Positions 38,228 through 47,249 of a stretch of 64,000 bases of DNA are shown in pieces. The DNA is from Fusibacter paucivorans. Its GTDB lineage: Bacteria; Bacillota; Clostridia; Peptostreptococcales; Acidaminobacteraceae. The stretch's first letter is position 1. Each line of letters opens with the position of its first letter. The notes under the pieces were generated by a model. The model was given only the letters and a program-made list of their open reading frames with translations. It did no database searches and had not been told where the DNA came from. The stretch covers positions 1-64,000 of the forward strand of contig NZ_JAHBCL010000007.1 in assembly GCF_018390735.1 (NCBI RefSeq), read 5' to 3'. The position numbers and the translations under genes were made by a program.

Positions 38228-38839
38228 ATGAATAATAATGTGATAAAGCCGGAGTGGATTGATACGTTGTTAAATGTGCTCCGAGAATTTGCTGAGATAC
38301 CGAATGATGAGATTGTACGCTTTACAGATCAGATTAAAGTCGTTAAAGTAGCAAAAAATGATCATTTTATTAACGTTGGAGATCGAACGGACAAAGTGGC
38401 ATTTATTGCAGAAGGACTATTTCGTATTTATTACTTATCGGATACGGGAAAAGAAAATTGTCTTGTTTTCAGAGAGGGCGGGCGTTTTCTCTCTGCCTAT
38501 AATTCACTGCTTGACAATACTGTTTCGCGGTATTCCTTTCAAGCGCTTGAAGACAGTGTGCTACTCTATATATCTTTGGAAGATTATGCAATTTTGCTGG
38601 AAGGAGATGAATGCTGGCAGCGTGTTGTCTCGAAATATTTTCAAATGCTCTTTATTGAAAAAGAGGAGCGAGAAGTCGCTTTTCTCAGTGCAGATGCCCA
38701 GCAGCGCTATCGGTTGTTTATTCGTAAATACCCGAATTTGTCAGGCAGAATTTCTCAATACCATATCGCCTCATATCTGGGCATAACACCTGAAGCATTG
38801 AGCAGAATTCGCAAGAAACATATTGATATAGATCAATGA
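38228..38839 (+). CDS. Crp/Fnr-family transcriptional regulator
   Basis: A protein of about 203 residues with an N-terminal cyclic-nucleotide-binding-like barrel (VGDRTDKVAFIAEGLFRIYYLSD region) and a short C-terminal helix-turn-helix (ISQYHIASYLGITPEALSRIRKK). No cluster-binding cysteine set is seen, so it is not an Fnr-type oxygen sensor. An in-frame ATG 14 codons earlier (38186) is possible, but the peptide it would add is lysine-rich and outside the family pattern. It precedes the condensation-type gene by 62 bases and may control it. Confidence 0.85.
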   Translation: MNNNVIKPEWIDTLLNVLREFAEIPNDEIVRFTDQIKVVKVAKNDHFINVGDRTDKVAFIAEGLFRIYYLSDTGKENCLVFREGGRFLSAYNSLLDNTVSRYSFQALEDSVLLYISLEDYAILLEGDECWQRVVSKYFQMLFIEKEEREVAFLSADAQQRYRLFIRKYPNLSGRISQYHIASYLGITPEALSRIRKKHIDIDQ

Positions 38840-38901
38840 CAGCCGTTTTCTCATCAACTATAATATTTTCAAATATCAAATAGAAATGAGATGAAAATAT
38901 T

Positions 38902-40200
38902 ATGAAGTACAAAGCGGAAATTTTTGATAAAGTACAACATTTATATCAAGAGACTGGGTTTAATGATCACCAGCTTCACAGTACAATACGCTTTAAAGGC
39001 AAAGTGAATGTAGAGATACTAGAGAAAGCGGTGATGATGCTGCTTGATACAATACCAATTTTATCTTGCGCCTATCGGCATGATCATGGCAGAGATTACT
39101 GGAAGAAAATTAAGATTGTCGATAAGCGCGATGTATTGCTCATCGTGCATGACCAGCGTACATTTGATTATTATTGCACCTCAAAGCTCAATGCGCTTAA
39201 TGCCCCGCAGATTAATATGTGTCTTTATGCGGCAGAGCATGATACACTTGGTATTATTATGAACCATATGGTAAGCGACGCAGCCGGCTTTAAACAATGC
39301 CTCTATCTGCTGTCGCAGTTTTATTCCAATCTTATGGTATCCCCTCATTATCGCCCAAATTACAAGATATATGGCGATCGAAGTTTAAAGGGTATTATGA
39401 AGCGCATTCCACTTAGGAGACGCTTAATATCCCTCATCTTTCAAAATAAAGAGAGTAATCGTGCAAGTAGGATAAGTTTTCCTTTAAGTGATGAGTCGGA
39501 TGTCTTTCCATTTATTATAACGCGGGAGCTTGATACGTTAAAATACCGACAGATAAGAGCTTACTGTAAAGCAAATGATGTGACGGTTAACGATGTATTT
39601 CTCGCTGCCTATTATAGGGCACTCATCAAAAAGCTTCAAGTTGAAACTGCTTTTTTCGAGTTGCCTATTATGGTAGATATGCGAAGGTATTTAGGCCATC
39701 ATGAATTCAATGCACTTAGCAACTTCTCATCGACAGTTATCATGAATATTCCCGTCGATCGGGCGGAAGGTTTTGATGAGACCGTTGCTAAAATCAATCG
39801 AGAGATGATGCATAAAAAGGCGTCGGATATTGGCGTGAATGGACTCGTGAAACTCCAGCTTATTTTTAAAATGCTCGGCGATAGACAAGGTTTTAAAACG
39901 GTAAAGAATCATTTGAACAATCCACCGATTTGTATGACAAATGTAGGTGCCATTGATGCGTCAAAACTAATTTTTAAAGGTGTAGAAATTGAAAATGCAT
40001 TTGTCTGCGGTTCTATTAAGTATCGGCCGCATTTTCAAGTTGCACTGAGCGGTTTTCAGGAGACGCTGACACTCAGCAGCAATTTATACGGCAGTCGGAC
40101 AGATTATGATCGAATTTTAAATTTTTTAGCGGTTGTAGAAGGCGAACTGCCTATTGCTGACGCCGTCGCGTGTTCCGCTATAGGTGCAACAGCAGTTTAA
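38902..40200 (+). CDS. condensation-domain / acyltransferase-like protein
   Basis: A 432-residue protein of the condensation/CoA-acyltransferase superfamily. NHMVSDAAGFKQCL (about residues 115-128) carries the catalytic HxxxD motif; NDVFLAAYYRAL (about 231-242) and a C-terminal TNVGAID segment are also typical. Relatives join acyl groups to amines or alcohols, or make wax esters and acetyl esters. No NRPS or polyketide genes are nearby, so it probably acts alone; the substrate is unknown. There is no strong ribosome binding site at this ATG. Confidence 0.7.
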   Translation: MKYKAEIFDKVQHLYQETGFNDHQLHSTIRFKGKVNVEILEKAVMMLLDTIPILSCAYRHDHGRDYWKKIKIVDKRDVLLIVHDQRTFDYYCTSKLNALNAPQINMCLYAAEHDTLGIIMNHMVSDAAGFKQCLYLLSQFYSNLMVSPHYRPNYKIYGDRSLKGIMKRIPLRRRLISLIFQNKESNRASRISFPLSDESDVFPFIITRELDTLKYRQIRAYCKANDVTVNDVFLAAYYRALIKKLQVETAFFELPIMVDMRRYLGHHEFNALSNFSSTVIMNIPVDRAEGFDETVAKINREMMHKKASDIGVNGLVKLQLIFKMLGDRQGFKTVKNHLNNPPICMTNVGAIDASKLIFKGVEIENAFVCGSIKYRPHFQVALSGFQETLTLSSNLYGSRTDYDRILNFLAVVEGELPIADAVACSAIGATAV

Positions 40201-40219
40201 ATCCATAAAATCTATAAAG

Positions 40220-40262
40220 CGATGGCATTTGATGTTTTATCATCAATAATGCCATCGTTGTT
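40220..40262 (+). terminator. terminator after the condensation-type gene
   Basis: CGATGGCATT / AATGCCATCG stem with GATG/CATC inside; the T tract is weak. Confidence 0.6.
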
Positions 40263-40286
40263 CATTAAGAGGGTTAATCTCTTAAT

Positions 40287-40404
40287 TGGGAATTTGTATC
40301 ATTTAAATTTCAAACTTCTCACTACAATATGTATGGCCTCCGTGATATAGGAATTCAACATATTGTAGTGAAGTCCCAACGAACGGCTATTGTGCAATTT
40401 CCAC
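40287..40404. repeat. palindromic intergenic repeat, copy 4
   Basis: About 118 bp with ends TGGGAATTTGTATCATT and TTGTGCAATTTCCACA; inner arms ACTACAATATGT and ACATATTGTAGT are perfectly complementary. Confidence 0.8.
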
Positions 40405-40429
40405 ACATGTTTGACGGCAAAAAATGCGG

Positions 40430-40435
40430 TATAAT
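40430..40435 (+). promoter_or_regulatory. -10 box of the PRPP synthetase gene
   Basis: A consensus TATAAT lies 35 bases before the start codon; the TTGACG upstream is only 13 bases away, so the -35 element is uncertain. Confidence 0.4.
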
Positions 40436-40469
40436 AGTAGTATCTTGGAGTTTGGGAAAGGAAGAAGCT

Positions 40470-41636
40470 ATGGAAGATATTAATTTTAAGCAGCATATTC
40501 CGTTTGGGGATCCCGGGTTGATCGTCATGGAGAATTGTAAGTATTTTGGCGATTCGATTGATCGATATTTATTGGATGAACGGCTGCGATGCGGATTGGA
40601 TGCTGAGGCACTCCCGGAAACGTATATCATTAAACATGATGAAGTGCGTTTTTCAAATGGTGAAGGAAAAGTTTTTATTGAAGAAACAGTACGCGGGAAA
40701 GATATTTATATTTTGACGGATATCGGGAACTATAGCCTAACGTATAAAATGCACGGGTTTATCAATCACAAGAGTCCAGATGATCATTTACAGGATTTGA
40801 AACGGGTACTTTCTGCAATGGCGGGGAAGGCCAGACGGATAACGTTGATAATGCCGCTTCTTTACGCATCGAGACAGCACAGCCGGAAAGGGCGTGAATC
40901 CCTTGACTGTGCAATGGCGCTGCAAGAACTTGAAAAGTTGGGCATTGATGATATTATTACGTTTGATGCGCATGATCCTACGATTCAAAATGCGATTCCG
41001 TTAATATCATTTGAGAATCTTTATCCGACATTTGAAATTGTCAAATCGATTCTCTGTCATGAGAAAGCGGTCTTGGATGATCCGTCAAATATGCTTATCG
41101 TAAGCCCTGATACAGGCGCGATGGATCGTGCGATTTACTATTCCAGTGTGCTCAGCATTGACATTGGACTCTTTTACAAGCGAAGAGATCACAGCCGCGT
41201 AGTGCACGGACGCAACCCTATCGTTCAGCATGAATACATTGGACAAGACGTTACCGGTAAAAATATCCTTATCGTTGATGATATGATTGCCTCAGGTGAA
41301 TCTGTTTTTGATATTGCAAAGGAATTGAAAAAACGAAAGGCTGGCAAAATTTTTATTGCAACGACGTTTGCCTTGTTTACAGATGGTATCTCAAAATTCA
41401 CGAAATTCTATGATGATGGTCTAATCGATCGCGTCTACACGACGAACTTATCTTACCTACAAGATGATGCGAAAAAAGCGCCGTGGTTGACGATTGTCGA
41501 TATGTCTGAGTACATTGCCAAGATGATCAATCGATTGAACTTTGATATTTCAATTGGAGACTTAATCGATGCTTCAGTGGGAATTCGCGATATTCTCGCA
41601 TTTAAAAATGATTTGGAAACAGAGAAAGATGCTTAA
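40470..41636 (+). CDS. ribose-phosphate pyrophosphokinase (clostridial long type)
   Basis: A 388-residue PRPP synthetase of the long clostridial form, making phosphoribosyl pyrophosphate from ribose-5-phosphate and ATP for nucleotide, His and Trp synthesis. Visible are the N-terminal PRPP-synthetase domain, SRQHSRKGRE-type flexible loop (about residues 131-140), FDAHDP metal site, and the phosphoribosyl loop ILIVDDMIASGESVFD (about 267-282). The ATG follows AAAGGAAG; an upstream extension of the frame runs through repeat copy 4 and is not a real N-terminus. Confidence 0.88.
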   Translation: MEDINFKQHIPFGDPGLIVMENCKYFGDSIDRYLLDERLRCGLDAEALPETYIIKHDEVRFSNGEGKVFIEETVRGKDIYILTDIGNYSLTYKMHGFINHKSPDDHLQDLKRVLSAMAGKARRITLIMPLLYASRQHSRKGRESLDCAMALQELEKLGIDDIITFDAHDPTIQNAIPLISFENLYPTFEIVKSILCHEKAVLDDPSNMLIVSPDTGAMDRAIYYSSVLSIDIGLFYKRRDHSRVVHGRNPIVQHEYIGQDVTGKNILIVDDMIASGESVFDIAKELKKRKAGKIFIATTFALFTDGISKFTKFYDDGLIDRVYTTNLSYLQDDAKKAPWLTIVDMSEYIAKMINRLNFDISIGDLIDASVGIRDILAFKNDLETEKDA

Positions 41637-41720
41637 TGCCTCACAAAAGCGGATTTTGTATGCGGTAAAGCATTTTGATGAAACGATATCTTGAGAATGA
41701 AGTTTATTCATTAGCGTATA

Positions 41721-41752
41721 AAAAAATAACACGTGATCACGTGTTATTTTTT
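41721..41752. terminator. bidirectional terminator
   Basis: A perfect palindrome built on AATAACACGTGATCACGTGT with A and T runs at its ends, between convergent genes. Confidence 0.9.
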
Positions 41753-43195
41753 TATTTCAATTTTACAGATTGTAATATCATCTTCTACCTGCGCTCGTTT
41801 GAGAAAAGCGTGAAGGACACTCTCATAAAAGAATTGATTACTCAAATGTGACAGCGATTCTTCCAAGATTGTAAGCGCTGTGTCATAAGAGATGTGATTG
41901 GATTCATAGAGTCCATCTGTGTAGCATAAAAATTTTGAAACTTCATAGAGTGAGCCGGTGTGTATATGGTATTCCCGCTGATCTTCGACGCCGAGAAGGA
42001 CATTGGTTGATTCAGCGTGACGAATCGTTTGATCTTCCATTAAAAGCAAGACATCGGGATGACCTGCATTAATGATTTGATAATTATGCAGTTTAAAATC
42101 AATTTCGATAAAAACACCTGTCACATAAATGCCGCGATCACCATTTTCAGCATTTAGCCTCGTGAGCAACTGATTAATGGATCGAACGGTTTGATTGAGA
42201 TCTAAAAATCGAATATAATCTCTGAACATCTGAGTCAACGTTAGTGCAACCAAAGCGGATGAGACGCCGTGACCGATAACATCAATGAGTGCAAAATGAT
42301 ATTGTGTTGAAGTGGCGTTGCTGAAATAAATAAAATCACCGCCAATTTCATTGTAATGCATCATATCATAACTAAAATCAATTTTTTCATCTTGATAAAA
42401 TTTCGGCAGCAGTGTATCAATAACAGAACGCGCCAGCTTTACTTCCTCAGAAAGCTGATCCAGCAGTAAACGTTCCCGCGTGATATTCTTACCAATTTTA
42501 AGGTAGCGTTCCACATCGCCGTGACCATTTCGGACAGGTGTAATGGTCGCTTCCTCATAAAAGAGCTCACCGTCTTTACTGCGATTAATAAAGATTCCCT
42601 CCCAGACATTGCCGCCTTGTATGGTGTTCCAAAGACGCGTATAAAATTCGATGTCGTGATAGTGACTCTTAAGCATCCCCGGTGATTTATGCAGCAATTC
42701 ATCTAATGTATAGCCGGCTATTTCTTCAAAGTAAGGATTGGCAAAGAGAATGTGACCATTGACATCCGTCATGACAATTGAGTTTTGAGCACTGCTGAAT
42801 AGTTCCATATAGATACTGTGTTCGAGTTCTGCCGTTTTAAACTTTAAATAGGTCATGAAAAGACTTTCGAAGTCAAAAGGCCAGTAGGGCTCACGTAATA
42901 TATAATGGATATTCAATGCTGCCGCCGCTTCATAAAAAGCGTGGTCGGCAGGTGCATTAATAAATAAGACTTCTTCATAATGTTCCACGAGTACTTGCAT
43001 GATATGGCTTGCAAGTGCAGCACCTTTAAGATCGTAGATGACGAGATCGTGCTTACAATCCGGTAATTGAAGTTCTTCAAGATGTCTGATTCTAAATGTA
43101 TAAAATGATGCTTCAGACTGGTTGACTGTCTCTAATGCCGAAAGACACGCTTTCGAACAAATACAATCAATAAAAAGTTGATAATTTCGCAGCAT
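41744..43195 (-). CDS. PAS-SpoIIE (PP2C) phosphatase regulator
   Basis: A 483-residue signalling protein. An N-terminal receiver-like part (residues 1-120) lacks a clear phosphorylation Asp; a PAS domain follows at about 130-250 (IVMTDVNGHILFANPYFEEIAGY), then a SpoIIE phosphatase domain at 285-480 with IGGDFIY, DVIGHGVSSAL, NAGHPD, YTDGLYE and EDDITI. Such proteins dephosphorylate anti-anti-sigma factors. No partner STAS or anti-sigma gene is in the window. The ATG at 43195 follows TTGGAG; an upstream TTG frame start is rejected. Confidence 0.85.
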   Translation of the reverse strand: MLRNYQLFIDCICSKACLSALETVNQSEASFYTFRIRHLEELQLPDCKHDLVIYDLKGAALASHIMQVLVEHYEEVLFINAPADHAFYEAAAALNIHYILREPYWPFDFESLFMTYLKFKTAELEHSIYMELFSSAQNSIVMTDVNGHILFANPYFEEIAGYTLDELLHKSPGMLKSHYHDIEFYTRLWNTIQGGNVWEGIFINRSKDGELFYEEATITPVRNGHGDVERYLKIGKNITRERLLLDQLSEEVKLARSVIDTLLPKFYQDEKIDFSYDMMHYNEIGGDFIYFSNATSTQYHFALIDVIGHGVSSALVALTLTQMFRDYIRFLDLNQTVRSINQLLTRLNAENGDRGIYVTGVFIEIDFKLHNYQIINAGHPDVLLLMEDQTIRHAESTNVLLGVEDQREYHIHTGSLYEVSKFLCYTDGLYESNHISYDTALTILEESLSHLSNQFFYESVLHAFLKRAQVEDDITICKIEIKK

Positions 43196-43216
43196 GTGAA
43201 TCTCCAATTCGTCGTT

Positions 43217-43804
43217 CTATCTTGATGGTCGCCGTTTTTTCTTAGACGGTTTTTTGACGGAAAAGCCAAACGTGCCAATGGCATTGCCAAGTGTATAATA
43301 AGCGCCATGACTGTATGCAACAAGACCCGCGCGGTTCAGTTCAAGTTTTCCGGTTGCGTTGAGCAGCGCTTCATCAACATTGACGCCGAGAACATTGGCG
43401 AGAATGAGATCGTGTGACCCCAGCGGTGTTACGGTATGCACGCGGCATTCCAAATTGACGGGCGATTCGGCGATCATCGGCGTCTCTATGTTTACAGACG
43501 GCAATGGTGTTAGACCGGTCTCTGTAAACTTGTCAAGATCACGTCCGGATTTGACACCACAGAAGTCGGCAGCGTGAGTAAGCGCTTCTGTTGTTAAGTT
43601 AATCACAAATTCGCCGGTCTCCAAAATGATTGGATAGGAATACCGTTCTTTTCGTATGGCAATTGAGACCATTGTGGGATTGGTACAAACCGTTCCAGCC
43701 CATGCGACAGTAATGATATTTGCCTTAGTCTGGTTACCACAAGTAACCATGACAGGCGGCACAGGGTATAGCATCGTGCCGGGTTTCCAATGTAGTTTTG
43801 ACAT
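43217..43804 (-). CDS. flavin reductase-like FMN-binding protein
   Basis: A 195-residue flavin reductase family (split barrel) protein. PGTMLYPVPPVMVTCG, NIITVAWAGTVCTNPTMVSIAIRK and later SHDLILANVLGVNVDEAL give the FMN-binding fold. It may act as flavin reductase or as a small flavoprotein in electron transfer. C-terminal KKPSKKKRRPSR is a basic tail. Start ATG after AGGAGC. It lies 21 bases upstream of the SpoIIE gene on the same strand, so the two may share a transcript. Confidence 0.85.
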   Translation of the reverse strand: MSKLHWKPGTMLYPVPPVMVTCGNQTKANIITVAWAGTVCTNPTMVSIAIRKERYSYPIILETGEFVINLTTEALTHAADFCGVKSGRDLDKFTETGLTPLPSVNIETPMIAESPVNLECRVHTVTPLGSHDLILANVLGVNVDEALLNATGKLELNRAGLVAYSHGAYYTLGNAIGTFGFSVKKPSKKKRRPSR

Positions 43805-44003
43805 GGCAGCTCCTAATGTTTCGATATGCTAAATTATACCATAGCTCACCCTATAATTGAAATCCCATGCAGTAATGCATGAGAAAAAATAATACGAAAA
43901 AGATTAATGAGATTGTTTGTTAAAAGATAAACGGTAAAACTGTTCAAAAAACTGTACATAATGTGTTTGGAAAGGGTATGATTAAAATGAAGGGGGTGGT
44001 TTT

Positions 44004-44261
44004 TTGAAGATTGCAATTCAAAAAGGGATGTCAGCACTTGAACAAGCGCTTATCCTCAAAGGCCATAATGTTGTCCCGTATCGTCAGAGCGGATCAGGGG
44101 CAAAAGTCAATATTATTAATAATATTGATGCAGAATATGAAGAAATGGAACCCGTCTCCTACATTGGTGCAGGGGACAACGAGGTGATGATTCTCAATGC
44201 ATCACAGATGAGTGTCGATCAAGTTTTAACACATGTAGCAAATTTCTCACGTCCGTCATAA
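44004..44261 (+). CDS. YkuS family protein
   Basis: An 85-residue protein of the UPF0180/YkuS family, recognisable by the start IAIQKGMSALEQALILKGHNVV and the NASQMSVDQVL end. The function is unknown in all members. It uses a TTG start preceded by AGGGGGTGG. Proteins of this family have no catalytic motif. It lies before the leuS leader but has no visible link to it. Confidence 0.75.
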   Translation: MKIAIQKGMSALEQALILKGHNVVPYRQSGSGAKVNIINNIDAEYEEMEPVSYIGAGDNEVMILNASQMSVDQVLTHVANFSRPS

Positions 44262-44277
44262 CTTTTCAAGGCAATGC

Positions 44278-44306
44278 TTGATAATCTGTTGCTTTTGTAT
44301 TATAAT
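44278..44306 (+). promoter_or_regulatory. promoter of leuS
   Basis: TTGATA (44278-44283) and TATAAT (44301-44306) with a 17-base spacer, before the T-box leader. Confidence 0.85.
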
Positions 44307-44324
44307 ACTATCAATTGTAAAGTG

Positions 44325-44531
44325 CGTAAAAGCGACGATTAGAAGTAGTAGTGCCGTAGTAAGAGGAGAGAGCCTTTGGTTGGTGCAAAAAGGTCTTACA
44401 AAGGCTCGAACTCGTCTATGAGCTGATTCATACACCGGGTAGCGCCGTTATACGTATTGAGTGGACACAATATGGTGTCAATTAGAGTGGTAACGCGAGC
44501 CCTTCGTCTCTAAACGAAGGGCTCTTATTTT
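44325..44531 (+). ncRNA. T-box leader of leuS
   Basis: The T-box sequence AGAGTGGTAACGCGAGCC is followed by a terminator (GAGCCCTTCGT..ACGAAGGGCTC, then T). Upstream is the stem I region with AGTAGTA and GGAGAGAGCC elements. In the specifier segment CGAACTCGTC, CTC (44411-44413) reads as a leucine codon, fitting control by uncharged tRNA-Leu(GAG). Confidence 0.93.
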
Positions 44532-44557
44532 TTGTTGTTGGGAGGAGAACAGACGGC

Positions 44558-46966
44558 ATGCAAGATTATTTACACTTAGAGATTGAGAAAAAGTGGCAAG
44601 ACATTTGGGATGAAAAGGAAACCTTTAAAGCTTATAACGATTATACAAAACCTAAGTATTACCCACTTGTCGAATTCCCATATCCATCGGGACAAGGGCT
44701 TCACGTCGGGCATCCAAGACCTTATACGGCGTTGGACATTGTGGCGAGAAAAAGAAGAATGGAAGGCTATAATGTTTTATATCCAATGGGTTGGGATGCT
44801 TTTGGCCTTCCAACAGAAAACTATGCAATCAAAAATAAAATACATCCAGCAGTTGTAACAGAGCAAAATATTAAGCGGTTTAAAGGTCAGCTCAAGAGCC
44901 TTGGTCTTTCATTTGACTGGTCGCGGGAAATCAATTCAACAGATCCTAAATATTATAAATGGACACAGTGGATCTTCCTCAAATTATTTGAGAAGGGGCT
45001 CGCTTATAAGAAGGAAATGGACATCAACTGGTGTACTTCCTGTAAGGTCGGCCTTGCCAATGAAGAAGTTGTTGGCGGCGTTTGTGAACGCTGCGGCGGT
45101 GCTGTTATCAAAAAGGCTAAATCTCAGTGGATGCTAAAAATTACAGAGTATGCAGAGCGTTTAATTAACGATCTCGACGATCTCGACTATATTGAACGCG
45201 TTAAGACGCAGCAAAAGAACTGGATTGGTAGATCAGAAGGGATGGAAGTCGATTTTAGAACCACATCCGGCGATAACCTCAGAGTCTACACAACGAGACC
45301 GGATACGATTTACGGGGCGACTTACATGGTACTTAGCCCTGAACATCCAATGCTGGAGGAGCGTGCAAACCTTATCGAAAACCTCGATGCGCTGCAAGCA
45401 TACCGCGATGAAGCGCGCCGAAAATCTGACTTTGAGCGTACAGAGCTCAATAAGGAAAAAACGGGTGTTGAAATTAAGGGAATTCGTGCGGTTAATCCAG
45501 CTAATGATGAAGAAATCCCCATTTGGATCAGTGATTATGTGCTCATGTCTTATGGGACAGGTGCGATTATGGCTGTACCGGCGCATGATTCAAGAGACTG
45601 GGAATTTGCTAAAAAATTTGAACTTCCGATTATTGAAGTCGTTCAGGGCGGTGATGTTCAGGAAGCTGTTTATACGGATACCGATAAAGGCATTATGGTC
45701 AATTCAGATATTCTCAATGGTTTAAATGTTCAGGAAGCCATTGAAAAAATTTCCGATTATTTAACGGATAAAGGTCTTGGTGAACGCAAAGTTAATTACA
45801 AACTCAGAGACTGGGTTTTCTCTAGACAACGCTATTGGGGTGAGCCGATACCATTGGTCAACTGTCCAACCTGCGGTTGGGTAGCGCTGCCGGAATCGGA
45901 ATTACCATTGACACTGCCTGAGGTTGAAAGCTATGAACCAACGGATAATGGTGAATCACCGCTGGCTGCAATGGACGAATGGATTGAAACGACCTGTCCG
46001 AAATGTGGAGGGCCTGCCCATCGTGAAACGGATACCATGCCGCAATGGGCTGGATCAAGTTGGTATTTTTTAAGGTATTGCGATCCGGATAATGATGATA
46101 TATTTGCCAGCATGGAAGCACTCAACTACTGGATGCCTGTTGACTGGTACAATGGCGGGATGGAGCATACAACACTTCACCTCCTCTATTCACGTTTTTG
46201 GCACAAGTTCCTGTTTGATATCGGCGTCGTCAATACCAAAGAGCCTTATATGAAACGTACTTCACATGGCATGATCATGGGTGAAAATAACGAAAAAATG
46301 TCTAAATCTCGGGGAAACGTTGTCAATCCAGACGATATCATCCAAGAATTTGGTGCAGATACGCTCAGACTTTATGAAATGTTTATTGGCGACTTTGAAA
46401 AAAGCGTACCGTGGTCAGACAACAGTGTCAAAGGATGTCGACGTTTCTTGGACCGCATCTGGACGCTTCAAGAAAATGTAACCGATGATGCTGGTTATTC
46501 CAAGACACTTGAAGTTGCCATGCATAAGGCCATTAAAAAAGTATCTGAAGATTACGAAAATTTAAAATTCAATACGGCAATTGCAACGCTTATGGCACTC
46601 TTAAACGATTTTAAAAAGCAAACAGCCATAACGGAAGGTGAAATGAAGACATTCCTCATTTTGTTAAATCCGGTTGCACCGCATATCACAGAAGAACTCT
46701 GGCAAGTTTTAGGCTATGATAATATGGTCGCCGATCAAACTTGGCCAGCCTACGATGAAGCAAAAGTCATTGATGATGTTATTGAAATGGCAGTTCAAGT
46801 CAATGGCAAAGTGAGGAGTACTATTACACTAGCGATTGATGCAACACAAGTGATGGCACATGAACTGGCGTTTGTTGATGAAAAAGTGCTGCAATTTACA
46901 GAAGGCAAACGCGTTGTAAAAGAAATTTATATTCCAGGAAAAATTTACAACATTGTTGTAAAATAG
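44558..46966 (+). CDS. leuS: leucyl-tRNA synthetase
   Basis: An 802-residue class I aminoacyl-tRNA synthetase charging tRNA-Leu. HIGH-like motif [14 protein letters not shown] (about residues 39-53), a zinc-like CTSC..CERC module (about 160-180), the editing domain with [19 protein letters not shown] (about 245-263), CPTCGW..CPKCGG, and [10 protein letters not shown] (about 580-589) as the KMSKS loop. The length is normal for Firmicutes. ATG after GGGAGGAG. Leu-specific T-box leader upstream confirms identity. Confidence 0.98.
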   Translation: MQDYLHLEIEKKWQDIWDEKETFKAYNDYTKPKYYPLVEFPYPSGQGLHVGHPRPYTALDIVARKRRMEGYNVLYPMGWDAFGLPTENYAIKNKIHPAVVTEQNIKRFKGQLKSLGLSFDWSREINSTDPKYYKWTQWIFLKLFEKGLAYKKEMDINWCTSCKVGLANEEVVGGVCERCGGAVIKKAKSQWMLKITEYAERLINDLDDLDYIERVKTQQKNWIGRSEGMEVDFRTTSGDNLRVYTTRPDTIYGATYMVLSPEHPMLEERANLIENLDALQAYRDEARRKSDFERTELNKEKTGVEIKGIRAVNPANDEEIPIWISDYVLMSYGTGAIMAVPAHDSRDWEFAKKFELPIIEVVQGGDVQEAVYTDTDKGIMVNSDILNGLNVQEAIEKISDYLTDKGLGERKVNYKLRDWVFSRQRYWGEPIPLVNCPTCGWVALPESELPLTLPEVESYEPTDNGESPLAAMDEWIETTCPKCGGPAHRETDTMPQWAGSSWYFLRYCDPDNDDIFASMEALNYWMPVDWYNGGMEHTTLHLLYSRFWHKFLFDIGVVNTKEPYMKRTSHGMIMGENNEKMSKSRGNVVNPDDIIQEFGADTLRLYEMFIGDFEKSVPWSDNSVKGCRRFLDRIWTLQENVTDDAGYSKTLEVAMHKAIKKVSEDYENLKFNTAIATLMALLNDFKKQTAITEGEMKTFLILLNPVAPHITEELWQVLGYDNMVADQTWPAYDEAKVIDDVIEMAVQVNGKVRSTITLAIDATQVMAHELAFVDEKVLQFTEGKRVVKEIYIPGKIYNIVVK

Positions 46967-47010
46967 TGACATGCTGTTTGAGGGGTAAAAATAGATTATA
47001 AAGTATAAGA

Positions 47011-47075
47011 CGTTATGGAGTCAGTTTTAATACACTTGGGGGTGTAGGAAAGCTGACTCCGTCTTTTTTGAAAAA
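47011..47075 (+). terminator. terminator of leuS
   Basis: GGAGTCAG / CTGACTCC stem with an internal TACAC/GTGTA helix and six T. Confidence 0.8.
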
Positions 47076-47177
47076 GAATCCCTTCATTAAAATGGACAAT
47101 GAAAAGAAGATGGTTGAATGGTGCATAGCATGGGGGTACTTTATCAATAAATGAAACTAGAAGCAGTTCTTTGAAAC

Positions 47178-47206
47178 TTGACAGTAAGAGGTGTTAGGTG
47201 TACAAT
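47178..47206 (+). promoter_or_regulatory. promoter of copA-csoR
   Basis: Perfect TTGACA (47178-47183) and TACAAT (47201-47206) with a 17-base spacer. Confidence 0.9.
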
Positions 47207-47210
47207 GAAG

Positions 47211-47232
47211 ACACACCCCTGGTGGGGTGTGT
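47211..47232 (+). promoter_or_regulatory. CsoR operator
   Basis: Palindrome ACACACCCC-TGGT-GGGGTGTGT covering the expected transcription start; G/C-tract palindromes of this type are bound by CsoR, encoded at 49877. Confidence 0.8.
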
Positions 47233-47249
47233 GAAAGGTGGTTCTTAGT

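Noticed and set aside
40329-40469. 47-residue N-terminal extension of the PRPP synthetase
   Set aside because: It would be translated from repeat copy 4 and through the -10 box; the ATG at 40470 has a ribosome binding site.
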